Shown here one piece after another: positions 19,042 to 27,990 of a stretch of 35,355 nucleotides of DNA (position 1 is the stretch's first letter; each line of letters begins with the position of its first letter). Location: the NCBI GenBank assembly GCA_020629275.1, contig JAHDDQ010000016.1:1-35355 (forward strand). The letters run 5' to 3'. This stretch comes from Tenacibaculum sp. GTDB taxonomy: Bacteria; Bacteroidota; Bacteroidia; Flavobacteriales; Flavobacteriaceae. The translations under genes and the position numbers were made by a program. The notes under the pieces were generated by a model that worked only from the letters and a program-made list of their open reading frames with translations, searched no databases and had not been told where the DNA came from.

Positions 19042-19355
19042 GAGGTAATTTTAATCTAGCTTAAAAGTACGTTAAGTACTACAATATAATAAAGTTAAAA
19101 TAAGTAAACTATTGTTTTATTTGGGTTAACTATTTGTTTTAATTAGTTTATTACTAGTAATTAAATAAATAGGTGATCCGAAAAATAGCTATTTCGTATA
19201 AGATGAAAGAATCTCCTAAAGGAAAGTACTTTATACGATTACTTTAAAATTGGGTTTTTTCGTAGTGATTTTGGAGATTACTTCTCAGATTGGTTTATAG
19301 CCTGAAGTAATTAGATATTCTTTTCCATTAAAATCGCTAAGTATTTTTATTTTAG
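19042..19355. other. Intergenic region with hairpins
   Basis: This is 314 nt between the alpha-2-macroglobulin start and the OmpA-family stop. It should hold the promoter of the former and the terminator of the latter. Two nested inverted repeats are visible: CGAAAAATAGCTATTTCG (19179-19196) and CGTATAAG...CTTTATACG (about 19195-19237). Neither ends in a strong T-run on the minus strand, so the terminator call is weak. No small gene was found. Confidence 0.45.
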
Positions 19356-21419
19356 TTATAATATTTTTTTTACTACAAATTCGCAACGTCTATTCAATTC
19401 ATGTTGCTCTTCAGAACAGGCTTCTTCTGTTTTACATTGAATTAATGGCTTTGTTTCACCATAGCCAATAGCAGAAATCCTGTCGGGTTCAATACCATTT
19501 TCTAAGAAATACATTCTAACTGAAGTAGCTCTTTTTTGTGAGAGTTCTAGATTGTATCTGCTTTTACCTCTAATATCAGAGTGAGTACCTACTTCAACAA
19601 TCATATCAGGATACTTTTTCATTAAAGCAATAACCTTATCAATAGCTTTTTTACTATCTCGTCGTAAATACCAAAGTTTATAATCGAAGTTAATTTCGTC
19701 AGTTTTAACAATGATTCGATCTTTCTCTTTTTCTATATCTTTTTCGTTTTCAACTATTTCTTTTCTTCTATTTTCTTTTTGAAGTAGCAGTTTTTGTTTG
19801 TTTTTCAGTTTTAAGGCTGCTTCGCTTTTTAGTTTTAAAGCCAATGCTTCTTTTTTCTCTTTTTCAAGAAGAGCCAGAGATTTTAAGGTCATAGAAACAT
19901 CATTATCTTTATTTCGTATCTTCTTTAGTGTTATACTTTTTTGGTTTTTAGTATATCCTTTTTTTGAGGCTTTGATTAAATAAGTAGTTTCACATTCAAC
20001 TTTAAATTTGAATCTTGCATCATTAGCAGTATTAGTTCTTGCAATTTCTCTTTGGTTACTATCATATACTACAACCATTGCATTATTTAGTATAGCACCA
20101 GTACTTTCATCGGTTATAAGACCAGAAATAAACTGCTTACATGTTTCTATTTTTAACGGTTTTTCTTCAATAAGCTTGTAAATATCATCTCCACCTTTTC
20201 CTCCAATTCTGTTAGACGCAAAAAAACCTTCTTTAGTTTCAGAGTTTATGTTGAAAGAAAAGTCGTCATATCCTGAGTTAATAGGAAAACCTACGTTATC
20301 TGGTTTCGAAAAATTAGTATTGGTAATTTTACTTACAAAAACATCTAATGAACCAAAACTAGGATGACCATCTGAAGAAAAATACAATTCATTAGTAGTA
20401 CTTACAAACGGGAATTGTTCTTTTCCTAAAGTGTTTATAGTGTTGCCTAAATTTTTAGGTGAGCTAAAACTATTGTCGCTATTAATCTTTACAGCATATA
20501 AATCAAAAGACCCAAAACCTCCTGGCATATCTGAGGCAAAATACAGTGTTTTTTCGTCAGGACTTAAAGCTGGGTGTTCGGTAGAAAAATCATCAGAATT
20601 AAAAGGAAGCGAATTAATATTTTGCCAAACACCATTAATCAATTCAGCTTTATATAATTGAACATGCGTGATTTTTTTAGCATCTGTTTTCCTTTTTCCT
20701 TTTGTAAAATTATTTCGGGTAAAGTAAGCTGTCTTTCCGTCTTTAGTAAAGATAATATTCGATTCGTGTAATTTTGAATTGATTTTATCAGAAAAAGAAA
20801 TAGCAACACTGTCTCCTAAATGTATTTTAGTTGTTGGTACTTTATAGAGATCTAAATAATGTTGACCATTCCAACCAAAACGTTTTCCATAAACTTCTTT
20901 TTTGGGAGCTGCAAATACGATTGAATTTTCTTTTTGAATAGCGCCAAACTCAGATTCGTTAGTATTTATTCCTAAATTTTCAATAGCAAAACGTTGTCCT
21001 ATGGCTTGTATGTTTTCTAAATAATCAATTTCTTGTGCCAGTTTGGTAAACTTTTCAGGATTATTCTTTTTGTAATAGCGTTGTAATATTTTATATGCAA
21101 GTTTGAGTTTTCCTTTTGCTTTTAATGTGTTAGCGTATTTTATGTAGTGTTCTTCAAGAACTAATTTTTTGTAATTTTTAAGCAAATATTTGTAATTCAC
21201 AGAAGCCTTTTCCATATTATTTAAAAAATAGTAGGAGTCGGCTAAATTTTTAATAGCATCAAAGCTTTCTTCTTCTTTTATTGCTTTTTCAAACAAAGGA
21301 ATAGCTTCAGTATAAAAGGTTCTTTCAAAATACTTATTGGCTCTTTTTAAATTTCTGTTTTGCGAGAAACAAATAAAAGAAGAGCAGCAGAACAATAGTA
21401 TATAACTTAGTTTTTTCAT
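19356..21419 (-). CDS. PorE-like OmpA-family protein (TPR, propeller, CRD, OmpA)
   Basis: A 687-residue envelope protein with a signal peptide (1-19). In order: TPR-like helices (about 20-120), WD40/PD40-type propeller repeats (about 215-410, e.g. PALSPDEKTLYFASD and FASNRIGGKGGDDIY), a carboxypeptidase-regulatory-like domain (about 428-505, ISGLITDESTGAILNNAMV), a lysine/glutamate-rich coiled stretch (about 515-565), and an OmpA peptidoglycan-binding domain (about 565-687; YNLELSQKRATSVRMYFLE, ELNRRCEF). This is the architecture of PorE, which ties T9SS components to peptidoglycan. It is the last gene of an operon with a CHU_C surface protein and PorP/SprF (10-nt gap), so it probably serves that specific substrate. 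Many Flavobacteriaceae have several such sets, so this need not be the core PorE. Confidence 0.92.
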   Translation of the reverse strand: MKKLSYILLFCCSSFICFSQNRNLKRANKYFERTFYTEAIPLFEKAIKEEESFDAIKNLADSYYFLNNMEKASVNYKYLLKNYKKLVLEEHYIKYANTLKAKGKLKLAYKILQRYYKKNNPEKFTKLAQEIDYLENIQAIGQRFAIENLGINTNESEFGAIQKENSIVFAAPKKEVYGKRFGWNGQHYLDLYKVPTTKIHLGDSVAISFSDKINSKLHESNIIFTKDGKTAYFTRNNFTKGKRKTDAKKITHVQLYKAELINGVWQNINSLPFNSDDFSTEHPALSPDEKTLYFASDMPGGFGSFDLYAVKINSDNSFSSPKNLGNTINTLGKEQFPFVSTTNELYFSSDGHPSFGSLDVFVSKITNTNFSKPDNVGFPINSGYDDFSFNINSETKEGFFASNRIGGKGGDDIYKLIEEKPLKIETCKQFISGLITDESTGAILNNAMVVVYDSNQREIARTNTANDARFKFKVECETTYLIKASKKGYTKNQKSITLKKIRNKDNDVSMTLKSLALLEKEKKEALALKLKSEAALKLKNKQKLLLQKENRRKEIVENEKDIEKEKDRIIVKTDEINFDYKLWYLRRDSKKAIDKVIALMKKYPDMIVEVGTHSDIRGKSRYNLELSQKRATSVRMYFLENGIEPDRISAIGYGETKPLIQCKTEEACSEEQHELNRRCEFVVKKIL

Positions 21420-21429
21420 CGTTTAATTT

Positions 21430-22380
21430 TTAGAAAAATCTTGGAGATTTATCGTATCCTTTTTTCAATCCTAGTGTATCGAAATCAAATAGCATCATAA
21501 TTTCGTGAGTACCAGAATTAAAGTTCCCTAAGTTAGTTGTGGTATAGTCAAATGCATACCCAACTCGTAACGAATTAAAAACCCTGATATTAAACATAGC
21601 GCTAATTGCATCATTCAATCTGTAAGAAATCCCACCTTCAATACGATCATTAAATAAAACATTTACAGCGGTATCTAAAACTATAGGAGAACCTTTTACT
21701 CCTTTCATCATAAAAGAAGGTTTTAGTTTTACAATATTGCTAAGTTTAAATACGTAGCCACCATTAATAAATAGATGTATTTCTTCTCCACCAATAGTGT
21801 TTAATCCGTTTTTTTCTTCAAAGTGTTTAGATTTTAAAAGGTTGGGTATTGCTATACCGAGATAATAATCGTTGGTAAAATAAAACAACCCAGTACCAAT
21901 ATTAGGAAATAATTTATTTTGAGATTCAAAGGCAAGATCGGTGGGGATAAAACCTGTGGTAATATCTTCATCAGGAAACCTGAAGTTATTAAAGTTAGTG
22001 TTAAAGCTTGTAAACCCAGCTTTTAATCCAAAAGACAAACGATGACCTTCAGCAATTTTTAGAATGTAAGCAAAATCAGCATAAATATTATTTTCTTTTA
22101 AAACACCATCACCAATATCATCAGTAATTATGGAAATTCCTGTTTCAATAGTAGTACTTATAGGAGCATGGATAAAAAAATTATATGTTTTAGGTGTACC
22201 AACAGCAGAAACCCATTGCCTTCTGTGCATTACACCAAAATTAATGATTCCTAAATCATTAGTTACATAAGCAGGGTTTACTACATTTTGATTGTACATG
22301 TATTGCGTGTATTGTGGATCTTGTTGTGCAAAGACCTGGAAAACAAAACAGATACATATAAGGTGTATTAATTTTTTCAT
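21430..22380 (-). CDS. PorP/SprF family T9SS membrane protein
   Basis: A 316-residue outer-membrane beta-barrel with a signal peptide (1-18) and the family opening QQDPQYTQYMYNQNVVNPAYV. The rest alternates barrel strands and ends near an aromatic residue (RFF). SprF in Flavobacterium is needed to deliver the type-B-tagged adhesin SprB, and paralogous PorP/SprF proteins are usually encoded beside their own substrate. Here the gene is 13 nt after the CHU_C protein and 10 nt before the OmpA-family gene, fitting a dedicated export and anchoring set. Family membership is clear; substrate pairing is inferred from position. Confidence 0.95.
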   Translation of the reverse strand: MKKLIHLICICFVFQVFAQQDPQYTQYMYNQNVVNPAYVTNDLGIINFGVMHRRQWVSAVGTPKTYNFFIHAPISTTIETGISIITDDIGDGVLKENNIYADFAYILKIAEGHRLSFGLKAGFTSFNTNFNNFRFPDEDITTGFIPTDLAFESQNKLFPNIGTGLFYFTNDYYLGIAIPNLLKSKHFEEKNGLNTIGGEEIHLFINGGYVFKLSNIVKLKPSFMMKGVKGSPIVLDTAVNVLFNDRIEGGISYRLNDAISAMFNIRVFNSLRVGYAFDYTTTNLGNFNSGTHEIMMLFDFDTLGLKKGYDKSPRFF

Positions 22381-22393
22381 AAGCTTTTTGAAT

Positions 22394-25288
22394 TTATTTA
22401 CTTAGGTATATTCTACCTTGTTTTGGAGGAAGACTGTCTTTATTATAATTTAATATATAAAAGTACACACCATTTATAACTTCATTTCCTGAAGTATTGT
22501 TTCCATTCCATTTGGCGTTGTTTATGTCCCCCTTAAATAAAGACTGTCCATATCGATTAAAAATTTCAAATTCATAGTTAGGGTAGAAGAACTCTATATA
22601 AGGAATGAAAAAATAATCATTAGTTCCATCATTATTGGGTGAAAAACCATCAGGAATAAAGAAGTCATAATCTTCAGGATTACATTTTGATAAATTAAAA
22701 GTTATCGGAATTCGTTGCCCTTCACATGCTGTTATAGGATCTATAAATACAGCATAATATGTAATATTTTGTTCAATAAGGTCGCTGTTACTTAATTCAT
22801 TTCCATCACTATCAGCATCGTACCATAAAAGATTAAAATTAGTGTTCTCAGTAATTTCTGATTCAATATCAAATAAGGTAAGCTTATCAAGAGCACATCT
22901 TTCTGTATTACCATTAAATTCTGGGGTAGGAGGATTTACCACTGTAGCTTTAAATTCAGTCCTAATATTGTGTTCACAAGTATCAATTCTTTCAACCGCA
23001 AAATAAGATATTCCGTTTTTTATGATTGTATTACTACTTAACTCATTTCCACCAGTTGGTGAGTCATACCAAATAATTTCTCCGTTTTCTGCTACGGCTT
23101 CAAAGTCATTTAAAGTTAATGTATCTAAACTACAAAAGAAAGGAGTAGTATTCCCTGTTATAACAGTTGAGGTTGTAATAATTTTTACAGTAACTAAAGC
23201 TCTATCTGAACTTTCGCAACTATTAGCAGGATCACTAGCAGTAACATAATACGTTTTTCCATCTTCTAAAGTTGTATTATTATTCAAAGGAGTAGAAGTT
23301 GTTTCATCTTGATACCATGTAAGATTTGTGCCTGTAGTAATAACTATATCTGATAATGTAGGTGCATTAGGAGAAAAATTAGCTGCACAAAACACTTGAT
23401 TCAAATCTAGTGTAGGAGGATCAGGAATCCCAGCAATTGAGAAATTTTTTGTAATCTCAAAATCAAATTTTGTTCTACAAGGGTTTGTGTCATTTTGAAT
23501 ACTTTTTAAGATTACTTGATAATTACCTGCTTCAAGAGAAGAAATATCAATATCTAAATTAGCACTTCCTCCGCTTGAATTATAGCTGATAGTATTATCT
23601 ATTAATACATTGGTTGTACCAACCTCAACTACTTCGTAAGTTATTGTGTAGGTTCCATCACCGATTGGAGGTGCGTCAATTTCTGCTTGAATTTTAGTTG
23701 CATTGCATGTATTATCAATAATTAGATCTAACTTAATTTCATCTGGTATCAAAGAAGCTTCAAAAACATAATCGAGACAATCTAAACCAGACTTAGCAGG
23801 GTTTGTAATTTTAATTTTATATTGTTTTGTGTGTACTGGAAAGTCAGATATATCTATAGGTAAAATGGCATTTCCGTTGGAAAAGCTTATAGGTTGATTC
23901 AAGAATTGAACACTACCACCATTAGTTAAATCTTCAACGGTATAACTAACAAGAAAATTAGCATTTGATAAATTACCTCCAGTATCAATATGTTCAGATA
24001 TATTTAACAATACATCATTACCTTCATAACATCTTTTTTCTATTGAAAACTTAGTGTCAAATACTAAAAAATCAGCGCTGTTAATTTTAAGAGATTTACA
24101 AGTAATTCCATCTATATTATTAATTTCTTTAACTCTAATAAAGTATTTGCCAGGAGCAGTTGTAGGATCGGATATAGTAAATGAATGCGAGGCTATTAAC
24201 GATGGTAATTTATGAGATAAGGAAATGCTATTTTGTATACCAGTAAAGACAATATCATTTGTTGTAGCATTAACGATCTCGTATACTAAATCATGAGAAA
24301 AATCTACAGGGTAGGTACTTTCGTAAAAGATATTAATTCTGAGGCTACTACCATCACATATGTTGTCAACAGAAAAGTTACCAGTTATATTAGGTATAGA
24401 AAGTGTAACAATACTTGTTTTTTCTGAACAAACTCCGTGTTTAGAAAAAACTGTATATTCAAAATCATAGGTACCAGGACCAAAATTAGCATATATTTCT
24501 TCTACATTAATTATAGAGTCTGTAGGTGACGTAATTTGATTAGTACCGCTTAAATCAGACCAAATACCATCTTTATCTTCTCCTTCTAGCCAATCGAATA
24601 AATTAATATTAGTAAACAAAGAAAAATCTTCAGACTCACAGATAATAATATCTGAGGCTTCTCCAGCTTCGGGAGCTCTGTGTACTTCTAAAACTACTTT
24701 TGCAGTTCTAGGGAGACAAGTATCTACTTCTAATGTAGTATAGATAAAACTATATGTTCCTGGCCCAGCTGCTTCAGCATCAAAAAATTGATTGACTAAA
24801 AAACCAGTAGCGGTAGATATATCTTCGGTCCATTTTCCATTGGTATCAGCATTTAAATCAGTAAGATCATTATCCAAAAATGTATATAGATTTACAGCTG
24901 TATTGTCACTACATGCGTTAGCGCCACCATCTACATTATCTTCTCCAGGATATCCTCCTAAATTTATCGTTATAGTTGCACTTTCATCACAGGAGGAATT
25001 GGTATAAGTAAAAAGGTGCATACCAGCTCTATTAATACTCCATAAGTTTAAAATTCCTGTATTAGTATCTAAAGCAAAATTATTTGCTGGATTTAAACTA
25101 CTCCACGTTCCTCCAGTTGTTGGAGATCCTAATAATTGATCGAAGAGATTATAGTTTTTAAAAGTTATGTCTGCCTCTTTATCACAAATAGTAACAGTGT
25201 TACTTTCTCCTGCACATTGAGAGAAAGCATAACTACCAAAAATTAAATGAATTAGAAATAGTATAAGTAAGCTTTTTCTTCTTTTCAT
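22394..25288 (-). CDS. T9SS type B (CHU_C) surface protein with Ig-like repeats
   Basis: A 964-residue exported protein: signal peptide (1-24, ...YAFSQ), several PKD/Ig-like beta-sandwich units spaced by paired cysteines (e.g. GTWSSLNPANNF, GIWSDLSGTNQ), and at about 640-870 three Ig-like modules of the CHU_C-associated type (LTWYQDETTSTPLNN, IIWYDSPTGGNELS, LLWYDADSDGNELS). It ends in a gliding-motility-associated C-terminal domain (FIPDGFSPNNDGTNDYF, then FNRYGQSLF and NGVYFYIL), the type B T9SS signal. It is the first gene of the operon with PorP/SprF and the PorE-like protein. It is likely a surface adhesin or motility-related protein, smaller than SprB. Confidence 0.93.
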   Translation of the reverse strand: MKRRKSLLILFLIHLIFGSYAFSQCAGESNTVTICDKEADITFKNYNLFDQLLGSPTTGGTWSSLNPANNFALDTNTGILNLWSINRAGMHLFTYTNSSCDESATITINLGGYPGEDNVDGGANACSDNTAVNLYTFLDNDLTDLNADTNGKWTEDISTATGFLVNQFFDAEAAGPGTYSFIYTTLEVDTCLPRTAKVVLEVHRAPEAGEASDIIICESEDFSLFTNINLFDWLEGEDKDGIWSDLSGTNQITSPTDSIINVEEIYANFGPGTYDFEYTVFSKHGVCSEKTSIVTLSIPNITGNFSVDNICDGSSLRINIFYESTYPVDFSHDLVYEIVNATTNDIVFTGIQNSISLSHKLPSLIASHSFTISDPTTAPGKYFIRVKEINNIDGITCKSLKINSADFLVFDTKFSIEKRCYEGNDVLLNISEHIDTGGNLSNANFLVSYTVEDLTNGGSVQFLNQPISFSNGNAILPIDISDFPVHTKQYKIKITNPAKSGLDCLDYVFEASLIPDEIKLDLIIDNTCNATKIQAEIDAPPIGDGTYTITYEVVEVGTTNVLIDNTISYNSSGGSANLDIDISSLEAGNYQVILKSIQNDTNPCRTKFDFEITKNFSIAGIPDPPTLDLNQVFCAANFSPNAPTLSDIVITTGTNLTWYQDETTSTPLNNNTTLEDGKTYYVTASDPANSCESSDRALVTVKIITTSTVITGNTTPFFCSLDTLTLNDFEAVAENGEIIWYDSPTGGNELSSNTIIKNGISYFAVERIDTCEHNIRTEFKATVVNPPTPEFNGNTERCALDKLTLFDIESEITENTNFNLLWYDADSDGNELSNSDLIEQNITYYAVFIDPITACEGQRIPITFNLSKCNPEDYDFFIPDGFSPNNDGTNDYFFIPYIEFFYPNYEFEIFNRYGQSLFKGDINNAKWNGNNTSGNEVINGVYFYILNYNKDSLPPKQGRIYLSK

Positions 25289-25517
25289 AAGAATAAAAAT
25301 TTCATTTCAAATTAGCAATGTAAATCATGCGTATCACATGTTTTTCGGAAGTAAAAGTATAACTTTTCTAATTTTTATTTACAAATATCTAATCTTTTAA
25401 CATAGGTGTACAACAGAAGCGTTTTTAGTTTATATTATTTGAATAATATTTTGCTAAATTATTGTGTTAGAGTTTCTTTACAAGGGTTAAAAAGCATTTC
25501 TAAGTTTTTATAGGTTT

Positions 25518-25557
25518 AATACTAAAATTACTTAGTATTTTTATCTAAATTTTAGAT
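25518..25557. promoter_or_regulatory. Two palindromes before mpl
   Basis: AATACTAA-N6-TTAGTATT (25518-25539) and ATCTAAA-T-TTTAGAT (25543-25557) lie directly upstream of the start codon at 25563. Their spacing suits operator or leader structures, but AT-rich palindromes arise easily by chance. The sequence TAGGTTTA at 25511-25518 resembles a Bacteroidota -7 element (TAnnTTTG) with one mismatch. Confidence 0.3.
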
Positions 25558-25562
25558 TTAGG

Positions 25563-26915
25563 ATGAGAATACATTTTATAGCTATAGGTGGAAGCGCTAT
25601 GCATAATCTTGCATTAGCATTACATGAAAAAGGATATCAAGTAACTGGAAGTGATGATACTATTCATGATCCTTCAAAAACTAGATTAAAAGCTAAAGGA
25701 TTATTGCCACAACAATTTGGTTGGTTTCCAAATAAAATAACATCAACTATAGATGCTATTATTTTAGGAATGCATGCGAAAGAAAATAATCCAGAATTAT
25801 TAAAAGCGCAGGAACTGGGATTGAAAATATATTCATACCCAGAGTTTTTATACGAGCAATCTAAGCATAAAACCAGAGTAGTTATTGGGGGTTCACATGG
25901 AAAAACTACAATTACTTCAATGATTTTACACGTGCTTAACTACCATGAAAGAGAAGTGGATTATATGGTTGGAGCCCAATTAGAAGGCTTTGAAACTATG
26001 GTTCATTTAACTGAAGAAAATGATTTTATTGTTTTAGAAGGTGATGAATATTTGAGTTCTCCAATAGATCGTAGACCAAAGTTTCATTTATACAAACCCA
26101 ATATTGCTCTTTTAAGCGGAATAGCTTGGGATCATATAAATGTTTTTCCAACGTTTGAAAACTATGTGGAACAGTTCGAGATTTTTACTGAATCACTAAC
26201 GAATGGGGGGATTATGGTGTATAATGAAGAAGATATTTGTGTGAGAGAGCTTGTAGAAAATTCAAAGCATCATATAAAAAAATACCCATATACAACGCCA
26301 GATTTTTCTATTGAGAATGGTATAGCGTATTTAGATACAAATGAAGGAGCTTTACCTCTTGAAATTTTCGGGAAACATAACTTACAAAATTTAGCAGGAG
26401 CAAAATGGATTTGTCAACATATGGGAATTGATGAAGAAGATTTCTATGAAGCTATAGCAACTTTTAAAGGAGCTAGTAAGCGTTTAGAGAAGATTGCAGA
26501 GAGTCCATCAACGGTTGTTTATAAAGATTTCGCGCATTCACCATCAAAAGTTAAAGCAACTACCGAAGCTGTCAAAGAACAATATAAAAATAAACAAATT
26601 CTGGCTTGCTTAGAATTACATACTTACAGCAGTTTAAATACTGGTTTTCTGTCTGAGTATAGAAAAACTCTTGAAAGAGCCGATAAAGCCGTTGTATTTT
26701 ATTCACCGCATGCAGTTGAAATTAAACAGCTAGAGGAAATATCCGAAACTCAAATAGCAGAAGCTTTTGATAGAGATGATTTAATTATTTATACAAATCC
26801 GGAAGAGTTTAAAAACTTTTTATTTACAGAAAACTTATCAGATACAGTTTTGTTACTTATGAGTTCAGGTAATTACGGAGGTCTAAACTTTGAAGAAGTT
26901 AAAGATTTGGTTTAG
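25563..26915 (+). CDS. mpl: UDP-MurNAc:L-Ala-gamma-D-Glu-meso-DAP ligase
   Basis: A 450-residue cytosolic Mur-family ligase that joins the recycled murein tripeptide to UDP-MurNAc using ATP, feeding peptidoglycan recycling. The N-terminal UDP-binding domain opens with IHFIAIGGSAMHNLALAL. The 'AMHNLA' form, where MurC has 'GMSGIA', points to Mpl rather than MurC. The ATP loop GSHGKTT is at 110-116, followed by VLEGDEY and LSGIAWDHINVFPTFENY. The C-terminal domain holds YKDFAHSPSKVKAT. The length matches the family. It is the only plus-strand gene in this part; its last 17 nt overlap the end of the convergent nucleotidyltransferase gene. Confidence 0.95.
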   Translation: MRIHFIAIGGSAMHNLALALHEKGYQVTGSDDTIHDPSKTRLKAKGLLPQQFGWFPNKITSTIDAIILGMHAKENNPELLKAQELGLKIYSYPEFLYEQSKHKTRVVIGGSHGKTTITSMILHVLNYHEREVDYMVGAQLEGFETMVHLTEENDFIVLEGDEYLSSPIDRRPKFHLYKPNIALLSGIAWDHINVFPTFENYVEQFEIFTESLTNGGIMVYNEEDICVRELVENSKHHIKKYPYTTPDFSIENGIAYLDTNEGALPLEIFGKHNLQNLAGAKWICQHMGIDEEDFYEAIATFKGASKRLEKIAESPSTVVYKDFAHSPSKVKATTEAVKEQYKNKQILACLELHTYSSLNTGFLSEYRKTLERADKAVVFYSPHAVEIKQLEEISETQIAEAFDRDDLIIYTNPEEFKNFLFTENLSDTVLLLMSSGNYGGLNFEEVKDLV

Positions 26916-27990
26916 GCTTTTTTAATCCTAATTGAATAAGTTTTTGTTGTTGCCATTTTTTGCTTGTTATTTTTTTAAGTAACCAATTTTTATATTCTTT
27001 AGAGAAAAAAGATTTATAAATAATTGTAAGTCTTTTTGTTATAAATAATTTCCTGGTAATCCGTTGTTGCTTTAATTCTCTTACAGTGATTTTCTCAAAC
27101 TTTGTTAATGCATTTTTAGTTAAATTATTACTGTCAAAGTGAATACTGTTGCTATTCAGAGTATAGGTAGTTATGGCAAGAAAATTATTTAAAGGATTAA
27201 ATAGCTTATGGAATTTAGTTATAGATTCTAGAGAATTTACTTTCTGAGATAGTAAAAAGACATCGTAGCTATTTCTTAATGCTATGTTATTATAAAACTG
27301 TCCGTCATCATTAATTTGTTTGGCAATTATTGATAAAGATAGTTGGTCTTTATAACTTAAAAAGTTAAAACTATTTTTTGTTAGAATAGTTTTAGAAACT
27401 ATACAATAATTAAATTCGTTATCATACTTATTAATTAATAATCTTTTATGTACTTCAAGTGCAGCTATTCCTGACTCATTTGTAAGTCTTGGGTAATGTT
27501 TGAAGTCGAGGTAATTTTCAGGTCTGGAAGAATAACCAACTGTTTTTAAAATTTCAGGAGTTTTATCATAATCTTCCAAATCAACAAGGAAGTCAATATC
27601 ACCAACCATACGTTCTCCAATATCATTATAAAGTCCTTCAAGTAAATTTCCAGTACCTTTTAAGAAGATAGGTGTAATATTATGATCTAGCAGTAGCTTA
27701 TTAATTTCTTTGGCTTGCGCTATAATTTGTTGATTACGTTCTCTATTCAATTGTGTAATATGCTCCATATATTCAACTAAATCATTTGGAACATAATTCA
27801 AAAAGTTAGCTTTTTTTAAATTACAATATAATGCAGGGAAAACATAGTGAGCAGTACTTACCTTTACTATACTATCCCAATCGACAGTCGCTTCTTTTAA
27901 CACTTTCTCAACGATTATATAATTATGTTTTTCATGGTTTATGGTTAAACATTTACCAATAAAAAATAAGGCTTCTTTAAATGTCATCAT
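26899..27990 (-). CDS. Nucleotidyltransferase family protein (PF14907 type)
   Basis: A 363-residue cytosolic protein. The nucleotidyltransferase signature lies at residues 104-137: ITPIFLKGTGN (K111, G112), then ERMVGDIDFLV with metal-binding D131 and D133, as in the uncharacterised NTP_transf_5 family. The N-terminal ~95 residues and the C-terminus (basic, ...KKPKPNL) are helical. Such proteins often sit beside HPr-kinase-like genes in ribosomal-peptide or surface-polymer clusters; their substrate is mostly unknown. Here it overlaps the upstream kinase-like gene by 14 nt, so the two are translationally coupled and probably act in one pathway. Confidence 0.85.
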   Translation of the reverse strand: MMTFKEALFFIGKCLTINHEKHNYIIVEKVLKEATVDWDSIVKVSTAHYVFPALYCNLKKANFLNYVPNDLVEYMEHITQLNRERNQQIIAQAKEINKLLLDHNITPIFLKGTGNLLEGLYNDIGERMVGDIDFLVDLEDYDKTPEILKTVGYSSRPENYLDFKHYPRLTNESGIAALEVHKRLLINKYDNEFNYCIVSKTILTKNSFNFLSYKDQLSLSIIAKQINDDGQFYNNIALRNSYDVFLLSQKVNSLESITKFHKLFNPLNNFLAITTYTLNSNSIHFDSNNLTKNALTKFEKITVRELKQQRITRKLFITKRLTIIYKSFFSKEYKNWLLKKITSKKWQQQKLIQLGLKKPKPNL

